Of a stretch of DNA of 64,000 nucleotides, positions 10,801 through 26,240 are shown piece by piece (the stretch's first letter is position 1; each line of letters opens with the position of its first letter). A model generated the notes under the pieces. The model worked only from the letters and a program-made list of their open reading frames with translations, did not search any database and was not told the DNA's origin. Source of the DNA: Asterias amurensis (lineage: Eukaryota; Echinodermata; Asteroidea; Forcipulatida; Asteriidae); the NCBI RefSeq assembly GCF_032118995.1, contig NC_092656.1, positions 19,116,965 through 19,180,964 on the forward strand, written 5' to 3'. The position numbers and the translations under genes were made by a program.

Positions 10801-13800
10801 AGACCTGATATTGGCGTTATCCTTTTAACTAGACGGTAATTTTCTTTTGAGGGTCGGGAGTTTTCGGGACTTGCTGTTGGGTTTGAGGACTGGAAGCAGT
10901 TGAACCTTATAGCCCGATAGTTGAACCAAGTAGAAAGGTTTTTTAGTATTCTTAGTTATTTAGTTTAAAAAAAAATTATGACAGGGGGCTTGTGGAAGAC
11001 ACCTCTTTTTTTAAGACAGTTTTAAACCTTTGTACTTTCATCGACTCCAGCTGGACATGTTTTCATTGTCAGAATATTTAAAATAAAATAAATCAGTTAA
11101 TATCCACAAAGAAATGTTGAATATAGATTTTCTCGGTATAATTCAGAAAATGAGCAGCCAATTTCATTTTCATGCGTTCGAAATAAAGCTGTTTTGCCTC
11201 TCCAGTTGTTACTGCGTTTCAAATTCAGAATTCGGCCTTTCAATTTCGTTTGGAGTCGAGTCAAATTCCTTTAGCACTCTGTTCAATTTACCGTATCGTC
11301 ATTCTTCACGTGACGCACACGCAGCAAGAAGCGTCTGCGAATTTGAATGCTGCTTTGATGAAATGTTAAGTTTAATTAACATTTTGTTAAATCGAATGAC
11401 GCAACATTACATTTGATTAATCATGAAACGAAATCGATTGACCCTTTTCAGTAGCATTCGATTTCTCGCAAAATAGAATAGCTAGGTGGTTAAATTGGCT
11501 GCTCATTTACCGAACTTGTCCGATAAAACCTATATTTTGAAACAAATGTATATTGGTAGAGAGACAAACAAACCAGAACAAGTTTTAGAAAAGTCAATAT
11601 AAGTTTTTTTTCCTGCGAATTTGAATGCAGCTAGCTTCGATGAATTGTTAAATTGAATGATTATTTTGTTTAATCGAATGAGTAAAAGTACATTTGACTA
11701 GTCTTAAAAAGAAATCGAATGACCCTTTTCAGTAGCATTTGATTTCGTGCGAAATAGAATAGGCTGATGGTTAAATCGGCTGCTCATTTTCCGAAATTGA
11801 CCGAAAAAACCTATATATATAAAGAGTATTGAGTTCGTGTTGTTAATTCGTTGTGTAAACTGACATAGGAATATCTCAGAGAATGTGTTCCTAAACGCCT
11901 TGCCACGTCTCAGAAGCACACACCATAGAGCAAGGAAAAGCTGTCGTCGATTTCACAAAACTCTTCCTAACTTAAGACTAATCTTAGGACTTAGGACGAG
12001 TCCCAACCCTGCACTGTAGCATGCATACCTTAAGATTAATCCGAAGTTAGGAAGAGTTACTCGTCCTAACTCGAGATAAGACGAGTCCTAACTCTTTGTG
12101 AAATCAACGGCAACGTCTTTGATACATCAAGCTAGAATTCATTGTAATACTTCATGATTCATTTCGTTTTACAATGGTTTATGGAATAAGTCAGTGAACT
12201 CATGCAGTAGTCATATAAGACAACTCAACACTCACATATTGTTCCAATGTGGCGTTATTAATTACGTATTCATCATTTGGACTTGTGGCATTATGATTAT
12301 GCATCCGTATGTGTATGGGTTTCTGTTTTTAATTTAAATTTGATTCATTCAACACTGAATTCAAATGGGTGGAAATCATCATATTTCCAATTTCTTTAAG
12401 CAATTTCGTCTTTCTTCACAGCCGAGTTTCTAGAGACACTCGAGGATTATGAGATAGTTATTCCATCCCTGATTGATAACTCCGGTGAATTCATCTCCCA
12501 TGATGTCAACTTAAAACACACCCCGGAAAACAGGCAAATCAACGGCGATGAAGACCCGGTGACCACCAGACACTACCGGATTATTCTTCTGGACAAAGAC
12601 CTCCACCTTCAATTAGTGCGAAGTCATCGTCTTATAGCACCGGGTTTCATCTTAGAGAGACGGGGGAGGAACATATCAGAGTCCAGCATGAGGAAGGTAG
12701 ACCACGCCCACCATTGTCATTTCAACGGTCACGTGCGCGGGCACAGAGATTCAAAAGTTGCAGTCAGCACGTGCGACGGTGTGGTACGTATTGTCGTTTC
12801 TATTTTCACGCTGTGTTACATGACAGCTGTGTTTTGTTTATCTTGCAATACCCCTAATATTCAAAGATGTCTTTTTAAAGGTTGTTGTTTAAGATTTAAC
12901 TTCCTTGTCCTGAAAGATTCAAAAGTGGTTCCAATTCACATTGTCTGGTGTGTTTATGTTCTTTACTGGAAGATTTACATTTGTTGTGTGCTTACACCGC
13001 TTTGTTTAAAAGGTAATGACTTTCGTCTCGTAATTCATTTGTTACTTTTGTGTATGCGTGTTTATTTCGGTCAATACCGCAGTTTGCCTTTACACATGTT
13101 TCCATAATTATACGAACAGATATGTAAACAGTTGGTGCAATTCTGAAGATTTGTTGTCGTGCTGGGGGGGGGGGGGGGGGTGGTGAGTGCACAGAGACAA
13201 AAACCAGACCTGACAAAGTGAGATTGCGGTTAGTCACTTATAGGAATGGATAGGAATGTCAACTGACAATGGGTGTTTCGGTCGAAAAGCCGAAATGTGG
13301 TTCCTATAAAAAAGGTGATGAGTGTTGTGATGATATATTGGGCTCTGATCTCTGAAACAATTTTAAAATAAAATTCCACTTTTTCTAAGGTACGGGCCTA
13401 CCACTCAGCTGCCTATCAGCTATGTTCTTATTGTTTTCCACAAAATATTGCTCTTTTCAGTTCACAATTTGTCATCTGATTATGGTTGTTACATGGGAAA
13501 ACTTCATTCACAATTGGAAGGGCAATAAGTAAAGTGTTAACTTTTGGGAAAACCAGGGATTTGCCTTAAAGGCAGGAAGAAAGGACTCGAAGTCTGTCAA
13601 AATATTAAAGGTAAACTTACAACAGAAAATCTCCCGCCGCAATCATAAGGTTTTATTCTCGTCGAGGATGCAATTGCGGGGTCTATTTCAAACGAGTAGG
13701 CCTACTAGACATTACCAGAAAGAAAACAACTTTCAAGTTTATAACTACAACTTCCGCTGACCAAGTCAGTGAACGATATGATCATCTTACGTATCTGTTT

Positions 13801-16800
13801 ACCCTGACAGAACGTGCCAACAAAAAATGCTCTCCCCTGAGAAACTTCCTACAAATTGGTTCCGTAATAAAGATTTATGGGCTACAATGTTATCGAAAAG
13901 AAACAGTTATTCTAGCATGACCCCCCTGAGTAATGAACGCTGGTTTACTGTTGTTGTTACACGCCACTGTTTCGTGACCTAAACCCCTTTCACACGATAG
14001 CAATCCCTTGCTTTATTTTAGCATGGTTGCGAAATTTTACCAAATGCACCTCGTGTGAAAAGGACAATAATGTTTATTCTGTCCAAGGCAGTGGACACTA
14101 TTGGTAAATACTAAAAATAATTATTGGCATGAAATCTTTCTTGGTGACGAGTAATGGGGAGAGGTTGATGGTAGAAAACATTGTGAGAAACGGCTCCCTC
14201 TGAAGAGCCATAGTTTTCGAGAGAGAAGTAATTTTTCATGAATTTGATTTCGAGACCTCAGATTTAGAATTTGAGGTCTCGAAATCAACCATCTAAACGC
14301 ACACAACTTCGTGTGACAAGGGTGTTTTTTTCTTTCATTATTATCTCGCAACTTCGATGACCGATTGAGCTCAAATTTTTCACAGGTTTGTTATTTTATG
14401 CATATGTTGAGATACACTAACTGTGAAGGCTAGTCTTTGCCAATTACCAATAGTGTCCACTGCCTTTAAAGGATGGACAGCTTGTTAAGATTTCACCAGA
14501 GAACCTTGGACAGTCCAAACATTTGTGTCACATGAAATGCAACTTGTAAAATGTTACGACCTTGCTCTCAAATTAGGCAAGGTAAATTGCTGTCGTGTGA
14601 AAAGGGCTTACGGGTATTACCAGCTTGTAAGTTTAACCTGACATGTAATCAGTTAGAGCAAAGGGTATAATGATCAATTATACAATTGTAGTCAGTTCCA
14701 GAATGAGGTCAACATGTTTAGAGTCAACTTAAGGTCTGTTATGAGTTTGGTGAACGGTGTTGAAGGGAAACACCTTCGTTTCACAAGGTTAGAGCGGTTA
14801 AATGTACGTCATAGCATGCCAAATGTTGATGACCCCTTTCCACGGGACATCCAACCAGCAATTTTGTATGACACGGCTTAACCTTTGTTTTGAAATTGTT
14901 TTGAAATTATGTTATTATTATTATCATATTTGTAATGGGATTTCTCAATACCGTATTCGCACATGTGACCCAACGTACAAATATAATTTCAGTCGGTCAT
15001 TGAAATATTGAAATAACGAGAAAATAATCAACAAAAACACAAATATGTTTTCACTGTTCTTGCAAGATCCAAACTTACTGTTTTACTCATTTTAAAAGAC
15101 ACAAAATAATAGCATTCCAATCAAAATATATGCAAAGGGATTTTGATTTTGAGTCTGAACGTTTTGTTTCCCGATAGTCACCTTAACATTGTGTTGAAAT
15201 GATTGGTTTATTAACTCAGATTAGTGGGTGTTTTGTTTTTAAGAGAGAATATTATTTGGAAAATGAAGGTTATCTGTCAGACAGAAGGAGTCACGACTTA
15301 CTCTCAGCATGTAGGAATCATACTCTCAGTTGTCCAGGGACTAATTTGGGAAATAGTCATTTTAGTCAAAAACTAAATGAACTGAACCCACCTGTTTCCT
15401 GTAGTTGGATATTCAGAGTCTCGTGAGAAGTATTGAGACATAATAAATTATGATTGATGTTATTTTTCCGTGAACTAGAATCGGGGAAAAATTCATTAGA
15501 AAGAGGGGAACCGAATAGTCAATCTATAAGACACGCATAACAAGAAACGAGAGCGGATGGAAACCATGTCGTTGAGACCCATCCTCCCCAACCCCCCCAT
15601 ACAAAATATCAGAGAATTCAGAATGCACACAGGCCTACCCCCCCCCCCCCTAAAAATATATGACGCTAGACAGAAGTCTGCTCGTTTGATTGCTTCGTAA
15701 ACAAAGTTGAGGCGTGACGAGGTCTCTCATCCTCCCACCCCACCACGCCCACCAAAGACCTAGCAGGTGTCACCATTGATAGATTATTGAAACTTGATTT
15801 CACAAATCTGCCCTGATTCGGCAATACAGCGTACAGAGACTAACTGTTCTGTTTTCGTTTGTTCTTATTTAGGCCTATGTCTTGAAAACAAACAAACAAA
15901 ACAAACGGCATTTCAGATGGCAAGCCAATCACCTTTTGAGTTCGAAAGAAATCACGGTTGTAGTTTATACTATTAGTTTACTTCGATGTTATCTCAGCTT
16001 CGATACAAACCAACAGGGACATTATTTTACTACACACAGATGTGTTTCATTTGTCCCTTGGCACAATGTTGACGGTTTCACCACAAATCCAGAAAACTTG
16101 TTGCAATCTTCCAATAAACCACTGAAGTTGAACTTGAGTGGAAAAAGGCCCGAGGCGTCGGAACAAGTCTATTCGTCCCATGGGGTGCTAACCCTCAGCA
16201 TACCTGATACACATTCACAAACAAGTCCATTGCTTTTTAGTGAGACAAATAGCTGCCTTGATATATTGAGCAACACATTGAAAGAAGAAGTGATTCTGCG
16301 GTGCTGCGACAGTAAAAACCTTGTAATATGCTTCACATTTCCCGAGTGAGAAGCAAATTTGTTTGTCAAGATTGATAGTCGTACTTTCCACTTAAGTCTT
16401 GCGACACTTTCGAATAATAGAAGTAGATATCTGAGGTCTCCAAATACCTTCTTAAATTACATCCTAAATTTACAGAAAAACTTTGTACGTGTGTCTAATG
16501 AAGTAGTTGTTGATGTGAAAGCTCGAGTAGATTTTTGGTTGTTTGATTTTTGGTTGTTTGCTTTATTAAATAGGAACCATTTCTTTACATAATAACACCA
16601 TAAAGTGCTATTGCGCAATCATCGGCCAATCTATACCAGAAAACGCTTTCTTTTAACAGTTATTGTAACTGACCGATCCTTTTTTTATTCATCTCTTTTT
16701 GTTGAATCCTCGTTTGGTTTGTTCCTTCTTGTTTATATGGCAGTACTTAATCCGGCGTTCCCAATCTTCTTGCCATAGAGAACGAGTTTTCCTTAAACCC

Positions 16801-19800
16801 ATGTCACACACCGTAATTTACAGGTAACCCGTTCCATCCAGGCAGTCTCCAAGAAGTGGAGACATTCACATTTGAATGTTCCCTCTATTTTCTAGGGGAA
16901 TTGTAAGACATTGTTTGAAACATGTGCTTACAAAGTAGTTCTGATGTAGCATGCGCTGCAGTTGGTTGCCTCCAAATTTCCTGTAAAAGTTTACCTCATG
17001 TGACATTTATTCTTCAAATAGAATGTTTGACTCGTCTGCTATTGAAGTTATCCGAACTCCAACTGTACAGGTTACATATTTCACATCGAGAAATATTTCA
17101 CAATGTCAAAGTGGATCTGTCCGTGGGGTCATTTCAGACACTTATCAGTCTCCACTTTGAAAGAATTGATAAGAATTTTCATCAATTCTGGATAAACATA
17201 CAATGATTTCACATCGCACACACTTTACCAGTCTGATGACATCGGAGAAAAGGTTATCATGTGTCACTAGGGGTTGAAAAACACAATGGTACTTTCCACT
17301 GGTACCTGGTACTCCTCAGAAGAACATAACATGGATATAGTGGGATGCAAACGCAAGATGTATAACAACATTACCCTTAAAGGTGAAGACGTTTGGTTTT
17401 TTAAACTGTTTGATTGCAAATCTAGACACATTAAACTAGCCTGTGAAAATTCCATTTCAAAATGTGTCACGTTTTTGACAAATCAAGAGCGAATATGTCC
17501 TTGCTGGAAGAATAATCCGTAAATTGGAAGACACAATTTGAGAATAGTTACTAGCAGTTAACAGCATGGTGGGAGATATGAATTGATATGACTTTAAATC
17601 TACTGAAATGACTTTACTAACTACATGTTAATTATGTATCAGCTTTCCATCAGCAACGTACGTGGGCTTGGAGAAACGCTCACAATTTGAAGGAAAACAA
17701 AATCTTGATCAGATTAAAACCACACAGGAAGGGAAGTTCACTTTCCGCGAACTTCATATACATTCTTCGCTTTTTATAAGAGATAGCAAGATGTTATGAA
17801 GCAACGAAGCGACAAATATTCACCCGCCTTCTCACACTGACCCCGGCATGCTACAAAAATGTAGCAACTTCACGGGTGAACTCAAACTTGTGGGGTATTT
17901 TCACACGTTGAAATATTCGTTGGCATAGCTCGGAGTCCTCGTGCCTCATTTGAATGTGGCGAACCAAACGGTATTTCCTCCTTCGAAAGGTGAAGATGTT
18001 TTTGCTCATGCTAGACAAATTTATCGCCGGTATTATCATGGGTATCATGACGTTCGGAAGTCTCAAGCTGAGGTTGTAAATTAAAATGCCCGAGTGTACG
18101 AACAGCGCATTTAAGATAGATGACCTTGGCCGTCTATAAAGTTGAACCGAAAAATGTGGTATCCTGACCCGTTAAGACGTAAATTACTGACAATAACACG
18201 TGTACTAAATTACACTGCTTCCAGATTTCACGGGAAAATTGTGCCATGTAGGAGAAGAAAAGAACAGTAGGCCCTAAGCAGGTTTTGTTTACCTCTTTGT
18301 TGATTGGGTTGAGGGGAGATAATAGCCTAGCCAGGTGCAGGGGCGGGGTGGGCACCCGCCCAACCGGAAAGGATCTGTAAGCATGGGCCAAATTTCATAG
18401 AGCTGCTTAAAGGAACACGTTGCCTTGGATCGGACGACTTGGTCTATAAAAAAGCGTTTGCAACCATTTGTTATAAACTGCATATGGTTGGGAAGATGTT
18501 GTAAAAGTAGAATACAATGATCCACACAAGTTTACCTCGAAATTGCGTGGTTTTCCTTTTACTTTGCAAACTAACACGGTCGGCCATTTATGGGAGTCAG
18601 AAATTTGACTCCCATAAATGGCCGACCGTGTTAGTCGAAGAGATGAAAGGAAAACCGTGCAATTTCGAGGCATGTTTGTGTGGATCATTGTGTTCTACTT
18701 TTACAGCATCTGTCTACCCATATGCATTTTATAACAAACGCTTTTCAAAGACCAACTCGACCGATCTAAGGCAACGTGTTCCTTTAAGCAGAACAAGAAG
18801 CTAAGCACAACACCATTTTACTTACCAGAATAAGGTTACCATGCAGCCAAACTATCATTTCACATATGTACAATTTGTAACTTTTATCTGCTCATTTCTG
18901 CTTAGCAGACAATTATTAAGCAACATTTTCTGCTTATGCAGCTCTATGAAATTGGGCCATGTTGGTGATGTTTGGCGATATTTTAGAATCTGGCGAACAT
19001 GACTCGAATAATGTTCTTCAACTCTGATAGCTTTACATGTCTTCATCTACAAGTAAATGTTTCAAAGCCAATGCACATTGCACATTTGGCAAAACCATTA
19101 TCGAATGAATTAAGGTTGTGGAATGCCGCAGCGGCAGATAAAACAATTTCTCTTAGACTATGGTGATGAAACATTAATGACTTGGACCAGTTTTACATGT
19201 GGCGTTCTGAGAATTCGCGTGGAAATGTTTGTTGACTGACATTCGTTTTATTCGATTACTGTGACTGCTTCCGTCACAAACTCTGAGTCACTAAAGGTGT
19301 TCGGCCAAACAAAGTGAAAGTATAAAGAAACGTGCACACTATTCGTGGTTAATTATGACAAATGTATCCCGTGACTTGTTTCGCAGATTGTGTTCCAATC
19401 ACGGATTTTTCTTCCTGCGTACCGCTCCGGATTTTTGCCGATATATCAAAAAACGCTTTATCCACCTTTTAAAATGACATGTGTAGGTCCTACGTCTACT
19501 TTTATTTATGACTAAAACAACCGAGTGGTATACTTTTCATTTTTTAACTTAGACCCCCAGTTTCAGTCGTAAGACACTACAATTAAAAAAAAATTACTTT
19601 CACTTTTAGAAACTGTTTTTAAATACTGGTCTTATGATGAACTTGAACAGCTTTCATACTTTTGCACGAGGACATTTCTTTTAGACAAAGTAGTCAAAAT
19701 TCAAGAACAAGAAAAATATGACAACCTTGTAATAATGTCCCGGAAGCATTAACACAAACTAAGGAAGTTGTGTATGGTTTCCTCATTTCATTATTTCCTT

Positions 19801-22800
19801 ATTTCATTTTCCTCATTTCATCATCCTTATTAATATTACTATACGTCATGTTTGGATCCAGAAAACTGTTGAGCTTAAAAAACAAAGTACTTGGACCCAC
19901 TTCTATTTCCTCCCATTCGTCATACACTAAACACTTCCACCTGTTCATGTCAAATTGGGCAGGTGTGTCTAAACTTTCTGGACACTTTTGAATTTCGACT
20001 CTTTTCAGGTATTTAGAAAATATCCAAGGGGTTGATTTGGCGGGTCTTAGGGGACAAACATATTTACCAATTACCTCACCGTCGGTGGTTGTTTCTAATC
20101 TAGAAGTTGATTTAACCACTTCGCGCTCTCTGTTTGTGAGCGTGAACAATTACTGCAGCCACTCATGTGCCTTTTGAAGTACTCCATTTGGGGGTTTAGG
20201 GGATCATCAGCGAGACTGAGTCTGGTGCCTGGCAAGACTCATGATCATATCCTGTTGTTGAAGGTAAATGCACGTCATTTTGCAGCAATTTAGGACTCTC
20301 GAGGGCACGTTGTTCCCCCCGGAGGTGGCACTAGAAATTGGCTCACCGCAGGAGCTTCGCACCGGTCGGACGCGAGAGAAAACCCCCTCTAACCTTTATG
20401 TATTTAGGGCACACCTTCACTGTAAAGAGGTTGACCTACAGTTCATTATGGGTGACATCGGTAACCAAACACAAAATCATAGAAGTACACATAACCAAGG
20501 TCAACTCTAGCAGCCCCAAACCATCGCGGCCTTCCTTTCTGTTGTTAATAAACTGGTTGCTTTAACTGGGATGATTGAATGAAGCTTTGTTTATATTCTT
20601 CTTTCCACGGTATCTGCTTGAATAATGTCATTATTTCTCTTTTGAAATGCTTTTGACCATTCCCTTGGACATAGAGCTTTTAGCAGAAACAGTAGCACCG
20701 AGAGCATTTGGGGCACCGTTGGTCCCAGTGTCTTTTTCAAAAAAAATAAAAAAAATTGTAAAAGCATTTGTAATGGTATATCAGTTGTTATAAGAGTTCA
20801 TTTTGAGTTCCAGTACTATTCAACAAACCAGCGAATCTTATGTTGAAAAAAAAAGATATAATTCCTAATTGGGCGTGTTTGGTTTCATTGTTCTCGTACC
20901 AGGTTGGAATGATCCGACTGACAGACGAGGAATTCTTCATCGAACCAATTAGGAATTACACCAAGTCCCAATCCACAGACCGTCACCCTCATGTTGTGTA
21001 CAAACGATCTGCGTTACCACCAGACAAAGGCAGGGATGGATCGCCTCGCCTGGCGAGACGGGACACGACTGCCACGGGGGATCGAGACGATTTCTGCGGC
21101 GTCAATGACAAAGGTTAGTCGGCGTCTAAAAAGGATATCGATAAATTATCGGCAACACAGAGCTTACATTTTATAAGTTAACTGAATGTGGTTGAATTTT
21201 ATTTCCAATTTTCCAGATCCTGGTTTCAAAAAAGTATGAGTTGTTTAAATGTAAGGTTTCAAGACAAAAAGTTTCATAAATAAACTCATGGAACATATCT
21301 TATATAGTTTTTCCTTTTTTTAATGTGTTATTTTTTTTTGTCATTTAATTCATTTATTGAATTATTTATTTATTTATTTAAATTTTTTTTTCTCTTCTTT
21401 CTTAAAAAAAATATTTTCGTTTAAAATTCATATCCATTGTCACTTTGAAATCTGATTTGTGTATAATTAAAGAGACAATAAATTGTTTAGTTTGAAACTT
21501 GAAGCGAAAGTATTAAAAAGACTTTTCTGCGACAAAATGTGTAAAATTATTTTTAATTCTACACATTCCCCTAACAGTTTCCGAAGAGCAGCCGGACATT
21601 TCAACGAAGAAAGCGAAGCTTGGTAAATCAGATGTCGACGGGAGTCGATCACGACGTCGACGGCGATCGACCAGCAAGGAGCGAAACGTAGAGCTGCTTG
21701 TAGTTGTCGACAAACACATGGTGCAATATTACAAGGATCAAGATATTGAAACATATGTACTGACAATTATGAATATTGTAAGTCACTAAAAATGTTGTTT
21801 TTTTTAAATGTTGTTTTTCAATGATTTAACCTTAAATTTCCACTAACTATTGTTATAAACTCAGGTATTTAATGGTTTGAAATAAAATTCGGAACTAAGT
21901 TTATGCTAGAGAGACGCAGATTAGGCCTGACTCTTTCTGGTATATCCTTGCAACCGCCGCTTCGCGCCTCTCAGAACGGAACTTTGGAGACGCTCCGAAC
22001 GCTCCTCGACGGCCTCCCCAAGGCGATATTTGTAAAAAGACCTATGTCTAGTCTTGCCTGACCAAACTCAAAGTGAGTCATATTGATCCCAAAACTATCT
22101 CATGATCATTTCTTGAAATTCCTCTGTAGAAATGTAGTATTACACTTGTCTATCTTCTTCAAATGTAGGTGGCGGCTATTTACCATGACGTCACCATTGG
22201 AAACTACATCAACATCGTCATGGTACGGTTGCTGTTTCTTGAAGACGATGAGGTAAAGGTGCTGAAACGCGCTGCATGCTAAAACCGAATCCAGTCGGAA
22301 TCAATCTAGAGCAAAACAACATCTATTTAAAGTTCTCTGTTGCTGATTCTTATACTGTAGAGCGCTTTGAGGCCATGCATAAGGCGCTTTAATGTTCCTT
22401 TATTGTTATTTTGTAATTTCTCCGGATGTGGTTTGTTTGCGCATAACCGATCTCATACGAGGCGTAAAGGGTGTGGGGGTAAGGAGGGAACCTTCGGGCC
22501 GGAGAGTTTTTAGACTTGACTCAAGTCTAAATCCCGTGCTATTCTCGGGACCGCAGTATACTAGCTACAATTGACGGTTGACGCTTTAGGGACCTCTCTA
22601 GGAAAACGGGACTTGAATCAAGTCTGGTGAGTTTCGGTAGTGGTGGCATACTATTCTCACAGCTATAATTACCACTTTTCAGCTTGATTTGGGGTTCTTT
22701 ACTTCGGACTATTTTGAGACAATTTACTTGTTTCCAACTTCAGGAAGGTTTATCCATAGAGCACGATGCAGATAAGACGCTGAGTAGTTTCTGTCGATGG

Positions 22801-25800
22801 CAACAGACGATTAACCCTGGTGATGATACACATCCCAACCATCATGATGCTGCTGTACTGCTCACTAGGTAAGACGGTCTTCTTTAATAAGTTCATGTTC
22901 TCAAAAGAAAGAGATTAAGTGATGGTGTTGCGTCTTTGCTGTTTGCCAAAGCTATAGCTTGGTAAGGATTAACAAAACCCAAAATTAAATGGAGCCAATG
23001 ACAATTACACAAGCAAGGTTTTATTTCTACTAAAATCTGATTTTATATTATAGGTTTTCTCGGTCGAATTCGGCAAATGGGCAGTAAATTTTATTTTCAT
23101 GCGTTCGAATTTAAGCTGTTTTGCCTCTCCGGTCGATACTGCGTTTCAAATTCAGAATTCGGCCATTCAATTTCATCTTAAGTCGAGTCAAATTCCTTTA
23201 GCACTCTGTTCAATTTAGCGAACCGTCATTCTTTTTTCGTGATAAACACGCCTCAAGAAACGTCTGCGAATTTGAATGCTGCTTCGATGAATTGTTAAAT
23301 TGAATGATTATTTTGTTAAATCGAATGACGCAACATTACATTTGACTAATCACAAAACGAAATCGAATGACCCTTTTCAGTAGAATTCGATTTCGTGCGA
23401 AATAGAACAGCTTGCTGGTTAAATTGGCTGCTCATTTCCCGAAATTGACCGAGAAAACCTATATTATGTTTTTAAATGTTTCAAAACCATAGGCCCACTT
23501 GGAAGGGAATCCTTTCTCAAAAAAAGTTTGCTGTATCAACAGCTGCGGTGCTTCTCATCAAAGTTGTTTTGGTCATTCATTTTTTTGATGAGGTACCAAT
23601 GACCCTACCTAACTTTAAAGGGAATGTAAAGGTTTGGTCAATGCTACCACCTTTCGTATAGACCTTATGCACATGACGTCATTTCAGTAGGGCGCCCTCA
23701 CCTAGAGGTCAAAAGGAGGTTGTTCATTGGCCAATCCTGTGCGCCGCGCGTACAGATCTGTGCGTTTCGATTGTTTCGTCACCGTTTTTCCACTAAGATT
23801 GCCTGGATGACGTCAATGCATAAGGTCTATTGACATTATCTGAGGTTTAGTTTCATTTGTGTATAGGATTAAAACAATCAATCAGTCCCCCAAAAAAATA
23901 AAGGTATAGACTTCCCTTTAAGTGAACTAGTTTGTTATTTACCAGGTGTAAATCAGCTGGCAAGTAATAAAGGGTGAAAATCTATGGAATGTTTCTCAAA
24001 CACAGGTCCAATCACGAATTTCCCACAAGACTGTCATGGCCAAAATGTAAACACGATAATTCAAAAACCAAACGATCTGAAACAAACAATTTAAAATTCA
24101 ATCAAGAGACATTATTGGCGCATACCACAGAATATTTCTCTCTGTTCTATTTCTCTCAACACATTAGTAACGAACTGGAATACATTTGCATTGACCCCGC
24201 AGTTTGGAAATAATAATTGACAAATTAATTTGGATGTTTATGCTACCCAAAGAAGTCGTCCTTTGACAAGGGGCAGGTCTATGTAGCCTTTTGTCGAGGT
24301 CTTCGTGGCTTGGATACTTTCCTAAAGAGCCGCGATCCCTCGCAAGCGACACGAAGGGGAGACCATTGACTCGCGCTCGTGGTCTCCACTTCCAGTCGCT
24401 TGGGCTCGCTGCTCTACGAAGCTGACCAAACCAAGGCCCAATTTCATAGAGCTGCTAAGCACAAAAATGTGCTTAGCATGACATTTCTTCCTTAAAAAAA
24501 AACAGAATTACCAACCAAATTTCCATTTGTTACATATTGATTGCTACTGGTATCCAGCTGTTGTTTGCTTATCCTGAAAATCATTGCGTAGAAATTTGGT
24601 TGGTAACCCTGTTTTTTTTATCAAGGAAGAAATTTCATGCGAAGCAAATTTTTGTGCTTAACAGCTCTATGAAATTGGGCCCTGGCCTTTACAAAAGGCT
24701 CGGGTTTATGAAGCCTTCCTTCGCCTCCTTGTAAAAATGTTTGATGTTTTTCAGGAAGGACTTATGCAAGGGATTTGATGCTCCTTGCGGCACCCTCGGT
24801 CTGGCTCAAGTATCTGGGATGTGTCAACAAGATTGGAGTTGTAATATAAATGAAGACACAGGTTTAGCATTGGCCTATACTGTCGCACACGAACTTGGGC
24901 ACAGGTAAGCTGGCTTAGGTAAAAATTAAATTGACTGGATTACGTGGAAGCTTTTTGTCTCTGTTTTCAAGTTGTTTGTCTGAATGATACATTTTTGGTC
25001 TGCTTCACAGTAGCCATACGTTGGCCACTGTTCAACCGACTGGTCGGTATTGTTTGGTTTTCTAACATCGTCCTTTGTATGGGACTTCGGTTTGAATTGC
25101 ACATTCCAAGAAGGCATTGGAAAGCATTGAACTGGCCAGCAGGACCAAATTTGACTGCGCATTGGAATTTATGACTTGCATTTGGCCAACGGACTGTTAA
25201 GGGAGACAAATCAGACAATGCTTTAATTGTACTTCACACGTTTGGTATAGGCTATGGACACTCAAACCATGGAGGAAGGAAATTTCCTTTCTTCATGATC
25301 AAACAACTTTACTTCGTAACGAGCAACAGAGAGCTGATGAGAAACGACTCCCTCTGAAGTAACGTAGTTTTTGAGAAATGAAAAAATCTGGAAACAAATT
25401 TGTGCAACATTGTTGTTTTCTTTCATTGTTTTCTTGTAACTTCGATGCCCATTTTTGGGATTATATAGTGAGAATCATGGTTTGACAATACAACCGTCCA
25501 ACGCCTTTAAGATTGTACTTATTCTCCCATGCCTATTGTTTTAACCGAACGAAGAACCAATTACCATGTTGACCAGGTCAGGGTCGAAGTGTAAGTATAC
25601 GGTCAACCTGCCCTAACTTATTGTGCCCTTGGAACGGATTTATTAATATTAAACTTGACAACCAAATTTGAGCTAAATTTTACATTAATTTTGCTAATCA
25701 AGTTTGTTTTCCTCACTGCGAAAATTGGGATGTTAAATTAACACCATGGGAATTGCCACATATATATCCAAACAAAGGTATCAACATTTACACCATTGCT

Positions 25801-26208
25801 GTCAACGCAGTGTTTTCACCATTTTTTTTTTTTTTTATTTTTTTTTAAGTTTTGGCATGCAACATGACGGACTGGACAATTCCTGTATGAAAACCAACGA
25901 CTCCCAGATCCATGTAATGTCATCGCAGCTAACTGGTGTGTACGGAGCGTTGACATGGTCGCCATGCAGCAGTAATTATGTCACACGGTTCCTAGAGTAA
26001 GTAAACTTGTCATTCAGTATTGGAGAATGGCTTTTGCTCCGAAAGATCCTGGGGAGGTTTACACCCAAATTTTGGGTGGAGCGGCCTTTACATTCATTGC
26101 AATCCTTGTACAAAAAGCTTTTGAAAAGGGGGGGGGTATGTTGAGCTGTATGGACCCTCTATACGAAAGTGAAAGGCCGTCAGGGCTAGTAGGTGCATTC
26201 TTGAAGCC

Positions 26209-26240
<32 letters not shown>

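Noticed and set aside
12559-13107. 182-codon open frame beginning in ADAMTS exon 2
   Set aside because: Only the part up to 12783 is exon; the rest reads through a good GTACGT donor into the intron.
15882-16349. 155-codon open frame in ADAMTS intron 2
   Set aside because: No domain, poor composition for a protein, and no splice sites linking it to the gene. Its length is within chance in 64 kb.
19799-20149. Minus-strand 116-codon open frame
   Set aside because: No recognisable family, and it lies inside an intron of the opposite strand. It is low complexity at the C-terminus.
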